Part shown: in pieces, positions 50,232 to 61,860 of the stretch | How the letters are laid out: each line of letters opens with the position of its first letter | Numbering within the stretch: the first letter of the stretch is position 1 | NCBI GenBank assembly: GCA_947623455.1 | Contig: OX392533.1 | Span: 30,750,229 to 30,814,228 of the forward strand | Direction: 5' to 3' | Source of the DNA: Mimachlamys varia | Taxonomy: Eukaryota; Mollusca; Bivalvia; Pectinida; Pectinidae | DNA: 64,000 bases | Notes under the pieces: model-generated | Seen by the model: the letters and a program-made list of their open reading frames with translations, nothing else | What the model was told of the DNA's origin: nothing | The model's database searches: none | Position numbers and translations under genes: made by a program

Positions 50232-52290
50232 AAATTTGTACTATTATATTTTAATGGAATTTAATGGGTTAATAGATTAGCGATAGAGATACTAAAAGAA
50301 TAAAGGTTTGTGTTTTTTTTCTCTTTCTGTTATCTTTTCGTTTATATGTGTTATTGAAAAACTTCGATCACTAGCTCTACATGCACAAAATCAGTTGTCA
50401 GTTTTAATTTTTTTTTAGATTATTTATCAGTAGATAAATAAATATCTATGGCTCATAAGAGTACAAGATTAGAATGTGCACGTCTCTGCGTGCACTACCT
50501 TCTTGACAAAACGGGAATGTTTATCAGGAAAATGAGATAAGATAACGTTTAATTTGCCCACCCCTTATATTTTCAAGGCTGTAACTCAAAAATCGAGTCG
50601 TGTAAACGGGAACTGAACAAAATGTATATGTTTCTAAATGACATTGTTCCCTAACTACATGAAGTTTATAAGTGATAAATGTTTAACGATTTCTAGATTA
50701 GCGTTTTTTTCTCATTTCTACACGAATAGAGATACATGAGTAATTGTTTCTACAGTAAAGGAAACAAATTTTGACAATTTTGAATGAAATATGTAATGTC
50801 CCAGGATTTTTTTCTAATTTTTCCGTTATTGAATAAAAAAAAAAAGATAGATCGATTTGTGATCATTTATATCACCTCAGCTGAATGTGGATGTTTTTTT
50901 TTGGAACGTAGGGTCAGATAAGATAGGTTGCAAACTAGTCGTCCTACTACACTATATATACTATATTCCATCGTTATGTGGCGTGAAGTCCACAGTAACG
51001 TCATAGTTCTTCGGACAAATGATGACAACATACCGAGGTTTTTACTGTATTCATTTACATTTAATAGACATCCATGCAGCCGACACTACTCCTATTTGAC
51101 CGACAAACCTACACTTTTGCAGTAAGTTGTAATAACTTTTGTCCAACCCATTTGTCTTTTGTTACAATAAAATTGATTTAAACTAAACTAAAAAAAAAAA
51201 CACTTTTGCAGGGAATTAGGGCGTCTGGTAATTAGTCCTTAATATTCTGACTGACTTTAGTTTGTTACGTCATAACGAAATGAACACGTGACGGAGAGAT
51301 ATCCGACGCTTTTCATAATTTTTCACAATGAAGGACGAATCAATTTATTTCCTTGTGATTTTCATGGGTCGAGAATAAGACAAAGAAAAAATCTTTAACA
51401 TACGATGCACTGAGATTACTAATAGTACACGAAAATTCATCGTCCGAAACCCACGGTACACTTCTCTGAGGTTTGCAAAATCAACACCTTTTGTAATCCA
51501 AAGATAAAACGTTCAAAACGATACCTTTGGACCTCATAGTACTATAGCATGCGATGGTTCATCTTGTGCGGGATGAAGAAGGCAGATAATGACGATTGAC
51601 GATAAAATCTGGAGTCACGTGATCCGAGTGACGCGATAACTAACTATGAGATAACCGAGTTAACGCAGAACCGAGCACTACGTCACATGCATATGGTCTC
51701 CATAGAAACTACGTAATACATACCCATGTTACGGATGGTGATGACAAATTGTGAAAATGAAATGTGATTTTTTTTTTATACAATCATGATTTTATTCACA
51801 TACCTGGCGCTTGATTGAAGTCTGCTCAATAAGCATGTTGAAAACAATTTGTAGTATAATCCGTTTGAGGAAAGAAATACATCTTTCCTTCCGCACATCT
51901 AAGTTTGTAACTGTCGGGGCTACAAGGCAAGGCTTGTTTAGCTACCAGGAAGTTTTGAAAGGGAACTGGAAATCCCTGGTTGTGTGGCTATAAATAGTCA
52001 AACACGGTTAACACAAGACCACGTCACCCGTGATCAACTGAAACTAGCTATAGCTTGTACAGTGTTGGACCAACGCAGCTCCGACCTGCACTCATGCATA
52101 TCAGCAGCATACCAAACCAAATATTTGTATGTTTCGTTGTGGGCTGTTAGGCCCTATTTGTTTATTTTAGTATACGTGTCCACTGATCAATTTATAATTT
52201 ATTTTCATGGGTCCTTTTAGTACATATTGCTGAAAACAATAGGTACCATAATGTTAAATTTGAAGTATTTACAGAATTTCTGGGACGGAT
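50216..52290. promoter_or_regulatory. Region upstream of exon 1: possible promoter/5' leader
   Basis: No coding region is supported. Motif matches between 51280 and 51720 include AACACGTGACGG (51281-51292), GAGTCACGTGATCC (51610-51623, an E-box of the extended TCACGTGA form) and CTACGTCACATG. 51125-51205 looks like the end of a processed or retroposed transcript (TTGTTACAATAAAATTGATT then an A-rich tail). The transcription start is not determinable from sequence alone. Confidence 0.3.
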
Positions 52291-54440
52291 ATAAGTTACG
52301 GACGATAGCATACGTGTCGGACATAGTTACGGACGATATTATACGTATCGGACATAAGTTACGGACGATACAAAATATCGACACGTTACGGTACTAATAA
52401 TTACGTGTCTGGCTTGATTTAGTCAAATGTGAGTATATTTTGACTCGAAGTCAAGGTAGAATACATTACTACAATGTATATCAATATAAAACGTAAACGA
52501 AGGGTATGTACGTTAAGTTTTGTCTATGGAATTTTTTATGGCTGTAAATTATAAATAGGATACACCGATAAACAAATGACCGCGAGTTGACAACTGTGTA
52601 TGACACAGGGATATTTCTGGCTCTTAAAACCTATGGGAGAATTCAAGGGATTTTATGAGATCAGCAATGAGATCTATGAGATTTTTCTATATAAAGTAAT
52701 ATTATTTGAATTTTTAATGAGATTTTGAGGGAAAATATGGGTAAAAATCCCCAAAGTGATCCCTGATGACGCAACTAAAGGCATTTTTGGTAAAGACATG
52801 TTTTACTCTAGGGTAAGGGCTTAGTATAAGTTGTACAACTTGTGCCCAATCCTATTGCTGCTGGAAGGCAATACATATGTTGAAATTAAAATCTTACGGC
52901 ATCGTCCGTAACCGAAGTTCCTGACACTCATGCACTATGTGCGTAGCGCCAGAACCGCTGGCTTCCGACGATACATTACGGACGTTATTCAACGTACGAT
53001 ACTGGAGAATAACATGAGAACGGTTTTTATTGTGACACCTTGCGAAAGGGAACACCGTTGTCCGTAACGCTTGACACCAGTTAGGAACGCTGTGCGTGGC
53101 ACGATGATGGACGCTGTGCGGGACGAATGACACACGTTACGGACGCTGCAGGATACGTGGCACAAGTTACGGATGATTTTGCGTTACTTCTTAGACTAGT
53201 AACGGACTCTGTACCTGTTTAACTAGACAAATCTTGTATACTTGTATACATTACGGACACCGTGTATGAAACGTGTTTGACTCGTGTTACGGACGTTGAT
53301 GTGAACCATGCGCTAGCGATGACAACTAACGGACGCTGTAAACGTAATTTGTGTATTTACACAAGGTACAGTCGCAGTATATTAATTTATCCGTGTAATT
53401 AAGGTTTCGGACGTGGCTTAAGAAAAGTCATGGTGGTTTCGGACGGTAAGACACATGTTGCGTGCTTGAAATACATTGTACAATACGGTCAGGACACTGA
53501 ATAAGTGCCACGCGTTACGGACGGTGACCTCGCCCATGATACACACAATAGCTAACGTTTGCTGTCAAGATGTGATTTGTTTATTTAATAAAAGAAGAAA
53601 ATTGATCAATACTCATATTAGAATAAGTATACAATCATGTGGTTGTTGACGAGTACTTCTATCATACCTTGACCGGTTTCGTGATTTATGTATAAGTAAT
53701 GGAAGATCCAATGACACCGTAAGTTTTAAATAGGATGTGACATAGTATACTTTAAATAGGACACACCAATATACTCAAACCATGAGTTGACAGTTATTTT
53801 AGGCTTATTCAAGCTTGTATTTACCCACGGTACAACCACACGACCGACCGGGATTTTCAATTCTAGCTAATCAATAAAAATTGTTGGTTGTGTCAGTTGT
53901 CCTTTTTTATGATTTGCTGTCTATAACACATAATGGATGCTGGATACAAAGTTATAATGTGTGATACACGTAATGGACGCATTTTTACTTACATAATTAT
54001 GTGCATTAACAAATTTACGGACGGCGAACAAAGAGAGTTTGTCAATAACACGTTACGGACGCTGGGCACAAAGTAATTATGTGATACACGTAACGGACGC
54101 AAATACAAAATTATGTACGTTAATCAATGGACGCTGAATAAAGAATGATTGTCAAAATTATGTACGTTACTCAATGGGCCCTGAATAAAGAATGATTGTC
54201 AATAATACGTTACGGACGCTGGACGCAAAGTAAATAAGTGTGATGCCCGTAACGGACGCATTTTTTACTGACACAATTATATGCGTTACACAAGTTACGG
54301 ACGGCAAACAAAGAACTATTGTCCGTAAATCACTACGGACGCTGTACACCTAAGAAGTAATTATGCGTGACTCGCCTTTCGGTCGCTATACAACAAGTAA
54401 TTTCACGTGCTCAAGTTACGGACGCCCAAGTTGCTAAGGC
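52290..54440. repeat. Field of degenerate TTACGGACG repeats
   Basis: About 23 occurrences of GTTACGGACG or one-base variants (TAACGGACG, TTTCGGACG) in 2.15 kb, mostly on plus, a few reversed (GTCCGTAAC at about 52907, 53060 and 54321). The densest part (53995-54340) has a ~155-bp higher-order pattern: ACGTTACGGACGCTGG, then AAAGTAATTATGTG, then ACACGTAACGGACGC, then AAAGAATGATTGTCAA. Random sequence would give almost none of this 9-mer. No coding region; frames on either strand are short. Confidence 0.9.
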
Positions 54441-55960
54441 GTAGGGACACGCATTTCCTAGAATCAATTTCTTCTTACTAGTTACTGCATTCGCAGATTA
54501 TGAATATGATCTAACTTGTTTTACAAAATGTATCTAATATCATGTAAATTTCTTATGTAGTTGATCAATAAGTAATTACTCTGTATATTTAGTTTATTGC
54601 TGATACAGCTTGCTCCGGAAATTACGGCCGAGGATGTGTATGAAGTAGCGTTAGGTTATTAACATCATGACTACAGTGTTGTAATGTTTCTTTCGCGTGT
54701 CACTGACCTTGCAATCATGTTAATTACAATGGTTTAGCGCCACCTAGTGGCGAACACCTGTACATGACATCGTGTGCACCGCCACCTATAATGGCGAACA
54801 GAAATATCGTCCTGGTTCGACCTTGCTGGCTCCACGCGCCGCAGGTGGTACTAATGATGACGTTTGCACCCCGTTGGTCCAGTGCGGCCCAGACATTTAC
54901 AATAATAGTAGTGTACTTATGATAGCTTTATGCTGGGGAAGGTTAACACCGAGTCTGTGGTTTTTTATAGGTTATGTTTTTTATATAAAAAATGAGGAGC
55001 AGAAATATGCTTTCAACGCCATTTCCCGTCATTAATACAATGGAAGTGTCGGTGTTAAACGTTGGACAATGAAGTCGTCCGTTTTCGTTACAATATGTTT
55101 AGATGTGACCGAAATTAAATGCCATTGTGCCAAATACTTGTGTAGGACAAATATTAGCTTGGCATATAAAGGCAATATACAAAAAGAGTCCAATGGTCAC
55201 TCAATGCTTCCACCAGCTAAATAAACTGGGGCACGATGTTCTGTGTACTCACTATACTGTTGCCAACGTAACGTCAAAGGTCGTTCCCAAGCAACAGATC
55301 TATTACGTGCCTGATGACAATATCGTGAAAGGATTTGTAACCTCTTTCCCCACTTACCGATATTGTTTACGACCAAGGTAAAGTCAGTATTGGATCATGT
55401 GATTTACTCTCTTCTTACAGTCCACGTGTTGCCTGCTTGTAATGAGCATGCCGTGGTTTTCTTCTCCCATGTTTTCTTTCTTATTATTCAGCCTTGATTT
55501 GTATGGCCACAATTATCAAGAACTATGAATGCGCGCATCGTTAAATTTGGATTTGTCAAGTTGGCATGCATACTATTTATGAATGTCAACTGAAATCAGA
55601 TAAAAATTTTTTACTTTTTTGGAATCTGTTCATCACATAAAACACATTTGCACTTTTTAATCACAATTATGACGCCATAGTAATGGTGACGTCAACAATT
55701 TGTTCATGTCATTCATATGATCTTTATGAATGCCGACTGAATTTTGTTATTGTTTTTCTTATCATTGAAATACAGCTCAATGACCGTTAATGGTATAACA
55801 CTATAGTAGGCATGACACATAAGGGGTTGTGTCAATCTGTGCCTTACCTGTGTCACTGTGCTATGGTAGTATAATCCCTAGTCAACCCTATGCTCTCTGC
55901 TTCCTACTATGTGCCCTATATATACTTTACGATGCCCTTTACAGCCCACTCATTGCCTTA
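54441..55960. other. Intergenic stretch, no clear gene
   Basis: Contains the CTCF-like motif at 54738. The plus frame 55127-55381 (with QQIYYVPDDNIVKGFV) ends at a possible donor CCAAG|GTAAAG (55380), but it has no good acceptor, no ATG and no family I recognise. TTTATGAATG(T/C)C phrases near 55576 and 55724 resemble the repeat at 8552-8685. Confidence 0.6.
54738..54754 (-). promoter_or_regulatory. CTCF-like motif
   Basis: On minus TTCGCCACTAGGTGGCGCTA fits the core CCACYAGRKGGC of CTCF, a motif conserved across bilaterian animals. It lies 4.5 kb upstream of the NFAT5-like start. A related but broken GCCACCTATAATGGCGAAC follows at about 54781. Such motifs can be carried by repeats, so binding is unproven. 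Confidence 0.4.
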
Positions 55961-56450
55961 ACCCTGTAAACCTCGTGCAAACTACCCCTTACCCACAACT
56001 AGATACCCCTACCCTAAACCTACCATCTACCCTGTACCATTTCTCCCCTACCCTCCCCTCGTACACCCTGCCTTATGCCCACAACTAAATACCCCTACAC
56101 TCACCTCGTTACACCCTGACCCTTACCCGCAACTAGTTACCCCCTACCATCAACCTTCTGCCATCTACCCTGTACCATCTCTCCCTATCCTCACCACGTA
56201 CCACCCTGCCCCTTACCCGCAACTAGTTACCCCCAACCCCACCTCGTACACCCTGCCCCTTACCCGCAACTAGTTACCCCTACCCTAAAACTCCTACCAT
56301 CTACCCTGTACCATCACTCCATTTCACTCACCTCGTACATCCTGTCCCTCTCCCTGCTACTAGTTACCCATATGCTCAATCTTTCTACTTCCCTTGTCCC
56401 TTTCCCGTTACTAGTTACACCATTACCCTGTCTCCCATACCTATCCCCTC
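55960..56450. repeat. Pyrimidine-rich degenerate tandem array
   Basis: The phrase CTTACCCGCAACTAGTTACC and variants recurs near 55983, 56078, 56127, 56211, 56260, 56351 and 56403, joined by CTACCATCTACCCTGTACC and CCTCGTACACCCTGCC. The units are about 50-115 bp with strong C/T bias on plus. The minus strand has runs such as GGGTAAGGGGCAGGGTG that fit G-quadruplex rules. Confidence 0.88.
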
Positions 56451-57600
56451 ATTTCTTTAATCTCTGCTCGTTTCCTTATATTTCTTCTAGTTACCCGCTC
56501 ACAATCTCATTTTCGTCTACCCAGATATATATAATTGTTGACCAGACCGACAACTGACTCGTGGAGTAGGTCAGGTCTGTGTCAATAATACTGTTTATTT
56601 AAAACCTGTAGATCTAGATCTGTTTGTCTAACAGTACAGTCGATACACATCTCTCGTTTACATTGTACGTGTCGGTTTCAATCAGAGAAAGGTTTTTGTT
56701 CGAGACATGATCATCCACAGGGACGAAACCGACAACACGGATTTAATTCTAAGCGGCAAGACTGTCGCCATGGTGATTGTCGGATAGTTGCGAGGATGCT
56801 GCAAGTTTCCCCGCCGTAAGACGTAAATGACATTTGTCTTTCTCGGTCTGCCATCGACATAATAAAACGCTTGTTTTGTTTACGAAACAAGATTACGACC
56901 GAATTTCTCTGAGCACGTGTTGCTTGTTGTATAAAAAACCTTTAGCATTTATCTGGTACCAAGGAAATTGCTTCGACCTTTCTATTTATTATGTGATTCT
57001 AGGATAGTCTTATATACAACCGATTGAATGACCTAGCGGGCATATGGCCATGATAACTGCCGTCAGATAATGAATGACATCACACTTCGGTTAATGTCAA
57101 GGTCAAATTGTCTGTTTTCGCCTCAATGTCAAGGTCAGATGGTCTGTTTTCCCTGCCGGTATTTCGTCCAGTTTTATCCGACTTCGTTTTCCCAAAATAT
57201 GTTGCATCAGAGACGTGTTATATACGTATACGTCTCTGATTGCATGTATCTTTTGACACATGTATTTCGGTTTACAATAGGGAAAGTATACCTTAGTAAG
57301 AGGTTAAACAATTGATCTTTTTTCAAACTGTGTCATTGGCAAACGGGTAGACTGACCATGTCTCTAGAATATTATATAAATAAATTATTTTGAAAAAAAA
57401 AATGTTTCTGATAATTTCGATCAATAATTATTGAATGTCTAATTGTAGAGTGACTGTTAAAGACTGGAAATAAATTCTAAACTAAGAGAAGATAAACTAG
57501 AAGTACATGTAAGAACCCAGGGCTGGTATATGCAGGACGCATGCAATTTCAAACTTTCCATGGACTAAGACATTTTGACCACCGTTCAGCTTTCTGATTT
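56451..57600. other. Intergenic stretch with short duplications
   Basis: GTCAAGGTCA...TGGTCTGTTTTC is duplicated at about 57097 and 57127, giving two TCAAGGTCA (ERR/SF-1-type) half sites. A palindrome pairs 57205-57214 with 57231-57240 (ATCAGAGACG/CGTCTCTGAT). No gene seen. Confidence 0.6.
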
Positions 57601-57603
57601 GCT

Positions 57604-57800
57604 GTTATTTGACGAATGTTTCATACAGTAATGGAATTTCACGAATGTTTAATACAGTATGGTCATTTCACGAATGTTTCATATACAGTATCGTTATTTC
57701 ACGAATGTTTCATACAGTACCGTTATTTCACGAATGTTTCATACTGTATGGTTATTTCACTAATGTTTCATCCACTATCGTTATTTCACGGATTAATGTC
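57604..57800. repeat. 29-bp tandem repeat (TTCACGAATGTTTCATACAG)
   Basis: Six to seven units of TTCACGAATGTTTCATACAG plus TATGGTTAT, with single-base changes. The overlapping plus frames 57609-57890 and 57616-57819 are repeat artefacts. Confidence 0.93.
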
Positions 57801-59690
57801 GCACCTAATATCTCACTGAAGCAAACTTGGCCACAAAAAAACATTGTTCTCGCACATCTTGGTCTATCGCTGGCGGGCCACAGTGACTGACTCTACCGAC
57901 TTCGGCACCTGTGGCCTAGGTATGTGTTATATAGGTAACGCGGGAACAAATTGCGTGGGCAAGTATTGCAAGCAGTTCGCACGGTGGCAATATCGTTATA
58001 CAAACACATTCCGCCACATGGTGAAGTGGTTATTGGAAGAGACCTGGGAAATTACATGATGAGGGAATATATGTCTCTCTGGACGGTCCCAGAGGTCTTT
58101 GGTATAGCGATCTAGGTCGCTTACAACCTTCGATATAGATACATCAGCGCGTGCTGTGGCGCGTGCAACCTTTGGCACTATGGCAAAACAACGTTCATTT
58201 GTTACTGTGCATTTACAGGAGCACAATCAGCCCTCGAAGGCAATTATCTTTATTGACTCCGGAGCTTCGTTGCCATAGGTCACGCTTATTCTTGTATATA
58301 TTAAGGACAAGGGGTTCCGAATGATGCCTGATCATGACCAAATGTCGTCATTCTGATACGAATACCTTTTGCCATTACATACTATCTTCGAACTGCTGTA
58401 ATGTTCTGAAGCTTGCTTTAAGAAGAAATTTTAAAGATTTCAATCCGTCATTGGCAATAGTTGAACTGCACACATTATAAGCCCCGTATATTCGTGAGTA
58501 GAACTCTATAAATTCTCTTGTGACAATCGCGAAATCGTTTTGATAGTCTTTCAGCAACATCCGTGTAATACCGACTGACAAACAGAAGATGTGTGGGTGT
58601 TAAAGAGATGGGAGTTTGTATGTTTTACCTATATTTAGAACAAAGGATTCTATAGATGGGTAGCTGATGTATATTATTACCGCCTGGGGCCGAATAAACG
58701 TTTTATGTTCAATATTACTGTCATTCCGGTTTCTTTGATAGCGCGTTGTTAATGTTCCCTGTGAATTTCCCTCTGAAGTTGTATTAGCTGTTAATGAATT
58801 TCCGTTCTCACCATTTCTTCGCTATCCATGTAAGGTTTTCTTTAAATGGCACAACAAGATAACTCTGTAAGTGTAATAAATTAATACTGATTTTACATTT
58901 TACTATTGGCCATATTTTTCATATCTTAATGACAAGGCGTAGATTTAATCCCAACCGTCCTACATGTATATGCATGGTTACACATTGAATTAAAATGTAT
59001 TTGTTTCTAATCGAAAGAGTTTGTAGTGCCAAATGTCCTTTTGAATTCAGCATTGCTTTCAAAAAAAACAGAAACTGAATAAGATTAAGTTAAAAAAGGA
59101 GAAACCGTGAAGGTTGAATGTTTGTCTAGAATTTTGTAGTTCGTGGTTTAAATACTAGTTTCGTACATTACGTTAACACAAGATGTTAATCATGTAAAAC
59201 ATTGGCCTGCGAAGAGACAATTAATAACCCTTACATTTACAAATTTCCGAATGTACCTAAAGTATCCAAGGCGTTCCGAATAATAAGGCTTTGGAACTAC
59301 AACTTGGTCTGAAAAGCACAATACTTGCTTCATCATTTTCAACATATCCCGCCTTTTCTTCTAAATAAACCGTCACGTTATCTCGAATGTGTTGTTATTT
59401 TAGTAGATGTAGTATGATGAACCAAATAAAACCATGTGCCTATTGATCCAGCCTTACATGTAACATCAAGTGACAGGAGAACAAGAGGTGCCTATAAATT
59501 CAACCAAATCTCCATAAACAAAAATACTAACAAGTACACTAAGTCTTGTTCCCATAGGATACAGATTGGAATTCTCTGTCTTCTTTCATGTCTTACTTGG
59601 CTAGTCACAACCTTCTTTAATTACTCGTACTAACTGTTTTTATCTTATATATAAATAAAAAAAAAATGTTTTTAATGTTTCCAATTTTCA
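57801..59690. other. Intergenic stretch, no clear gene
   Basis: 57840-58260 is less AT-rich and has open frames on both strands (57844-58059 plus, 57996-58226 minus) but no recognised domain or paired splice sites. The rest is AT-rich with nothing to report. Confidence 0.55.
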
Positions 59691-59770
59691 ATATGCCACC
59701 TCCAAGGGCTAATTGCACTCAATACTTTGAGTCTGGCCCTAAATTTGGAAGAAGAAGAAGAAGAAGAAGA
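59690..59770 (+). mobile_element. Possible retroposon 3' end with (AAG)n tail
   Basis: CCAAGGGCTAATTGCACTC, TTTGAGTCTGGCCCTAAATT, then a (GAA)n run at 59748-59770. A unique-looking segment ending in a simple repeat is typical of non-LTR or SINE 3' ends. The 5' part is not recognised. Confidence 0.4.
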
Positions 59771-61735
59771 CTGTTTTGGATTTACAGGGTTCGATTTTCG
59801 CAATGAGACGTGCAGCTTGCACGTAACTAAGTGATACACAGCACCCTCCCGATTCGAAAGATTATATGTACTCTAACACCCTGCTATAGATCAATCTTGT
59901 GTCGAAAGTTGCAAACTTTTGATAAAAAAATCCAATTGAAATCAGCGGTGGTTGTCAGAGTCGCGATACAATGCTTTCTATTTGTTTAGGCGATGTTTGC
60001 TGGCGACACGCACCTAGCGTTACTAGGTATAGCAGTAGAGCCTGTTCACCCCCAAAAGACACATTTGAACTCCTCAAATTCAACGGTTCAAATAGTTCAT
60101 TATAAAATTTCAGGGATGAATGAGTTCATTTGCCTGATTCCATTGTACACATGTCTTTTTGTACTTACTTATTCAGCGGAACTTTCTGGATTGTAAATTC
60201 TTGCTTCACTGAATCCATTTGCTATATTGCAAGTATAAAAATTGGTCAAAGAGTACCGAACTGCCGCAAAATCTAAAGCTTGCTCATTAAACATTTATTA
60301 CAAACTTTTCTTGAGGTGGGTGTGTTGTTATATAGACCTCAAGGAAGTTATCTTGACTGAGACGGAATAAATATAATTCAAAACTTCAGGTCTTTATTTA
60401 GAAATAGTTAACACTTGTTATAGACACAATTTAACGTAACATGGTTTACTCATTGCACTAAGTAACAAAATGACTATTTGTTGTTCGTCTTATATCAGTG
60501 TCTTTTTACTTGCACGTGCACTGTTTTGAGAGAGTGACCTTCATTCCATGGCATATTCAATGTCACTTTTAAAAAATGTCCCTCGCCTGAAACTGACACA
60601 TTTTACTAAATTATGATAAATTATATATATATAAACTATTCATACTTCACCATATAAAGAGAGCTAAACTGAACATTTGAAGTTGCCCTTACTTTCAGGA
60701 CAACCCAAAATTCTACATGTCAACATTTGTCCTTCTACTAATGATTGTTGTTTATGTTTTCCAGCTGTTTGAAATATGCCATATATCATCACCGTAAAGA
60801 AACTAATCATAATATCAATCGTTAGACAGTTTTAGATGTTACCTTATTACGTTATTAACAATTGCCACTAATTAACACGAACTACTATCGCCGGACCTTT
60901 AAAACATTGTCGCCCATCAAAATTTCCCTTTGTGTGGTTTTGCTTGATGTTTTACAGATTATGACTGTTTATTTGAATCAGTTATTATTCAAGTTTTTTG
61001 TTTTGTTTGAAACAAACCTCACAGGTCATCGACGATACAGTTATTGAGTGCAAAACGATACTGTGAAAATAAACATTCAAAAACTAGAAACAGAATACAC
61101 CTCACTAAATCTAAATATGTTGAAAGGGGCAAATGTTACAAAATAAACATCAGTAGCAGGTCAATAGCCGCTACAAAGTATACTTTCATATAATAATGCA
61201 ACCATCCGCGAGTTTAAAGGGGTAATTAAGTGAAGTTTGTTCACTTTTTTATAATATCACCAAATATTTTATAGAATTGTTGTTCGGTAATCCTTGTGAA
61301 CTTTTCATACCGATATTTTGACAAAACATTATGTTTTTCATGCGTTTTTCAATTAATAATACATGTGGTCGTGTCAGGGAGCGCGGTTATTTCGTGCTAT
61401 ATTTTGTTATTGTTATATTTTGCGTAGGCTTATCCAATAATTAAACTGACAACATCGGACATCGGCTACACGGTATCTTATTATCAAGTACGGATTCCTT
61501 TGTCTGAATATAGGTATTTTTCATTCTAGTTGATTTTAAAAACGTGGGTTCACTAAATTGCCTCTTTAAATATCCATACGTCAATGGTGCAAAAATGGTA
61601 TAAAATAAACTTTTCATAGGTGGTACATTATAATATACGGACCACATGAAACCAAATCATTCAATTATAAAATGTTTGACTGTAAATGGTTGATCACAAG
61701 TATGACAGTTAGGTTGATATTACAGAGAAATCCCT
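59771..61735. other. Intergenic stretch with one palindromic element
   Basis: 60044-60127 is a palindromic-family copy (TTCACCCCCAAAAGACAC...CAGGGATGAATGAGTT). The rest is AT-rich and I see no gene. Confidence 0.6.
60044..60127. mobile_element. Palindromic element, copy
   Basis: TTCACCCCCAAAAGACACA, TTTGAACTCCTCAAATTCAA, CGGTTCAAATAGTTCATTAT and TTTCAGGGATGAATGAGTT follow the family order in the opposite orientation to the 40348 copy. It shows that the family extends outside the NFAT5-like gene. Confidence 0.65.
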
Positions 61736-61860
61736 GATGGTCGAGACAGATGCCCTAACACCTTTTCACGTACGATCAGGGAATGGAACCCCAGCCGCCT
61801 TGTTAAAAGGGGAATATGTTATCCATTGCGCCATCTTACCACCCTTTGAGGCGACTAACG
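61735..61860 (-). mobile_element. tRNA-like SINE head
   Basis: On minus, GGTAAGATGGCGCAATGG (A-box-like) is followed about 30 bp later by GGGGTTCCATTCCCTGATCG (B-box-like), then AGGTGTTAGGGCATCTGTCT. Spacing fits a tRNA-derived SINE promoter; the stem pairing is too weak for a functional tRNA gene. It is a different head from the SINE at 29205. Confidence 0.55.

Noticed and set aside
55127..55381. 84-codon plus-strand open frame ending near a GTAAAG donor.
   Set aside because: No ATG, no clear acceptor and no recognised family; left as unassigned.
55960..56450. CCCTAA-like phrases suggesting interstitial telomere repeat.
   Set aside because: CCCTAA occurs only a few times and not in tandem; the array unit is different and much longer.
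57609..57890. Overlapping plus-strand open frames with repeated HECFI/SYSIVI-type peptides.
   Set aside because: Produced by the 29-bp tandem repeat.
57844..58226. Open frames on both strands in a less AT-rich segment.
   Set aside because: No splice-site pair, domain or start context supports either; chance frames are likely.
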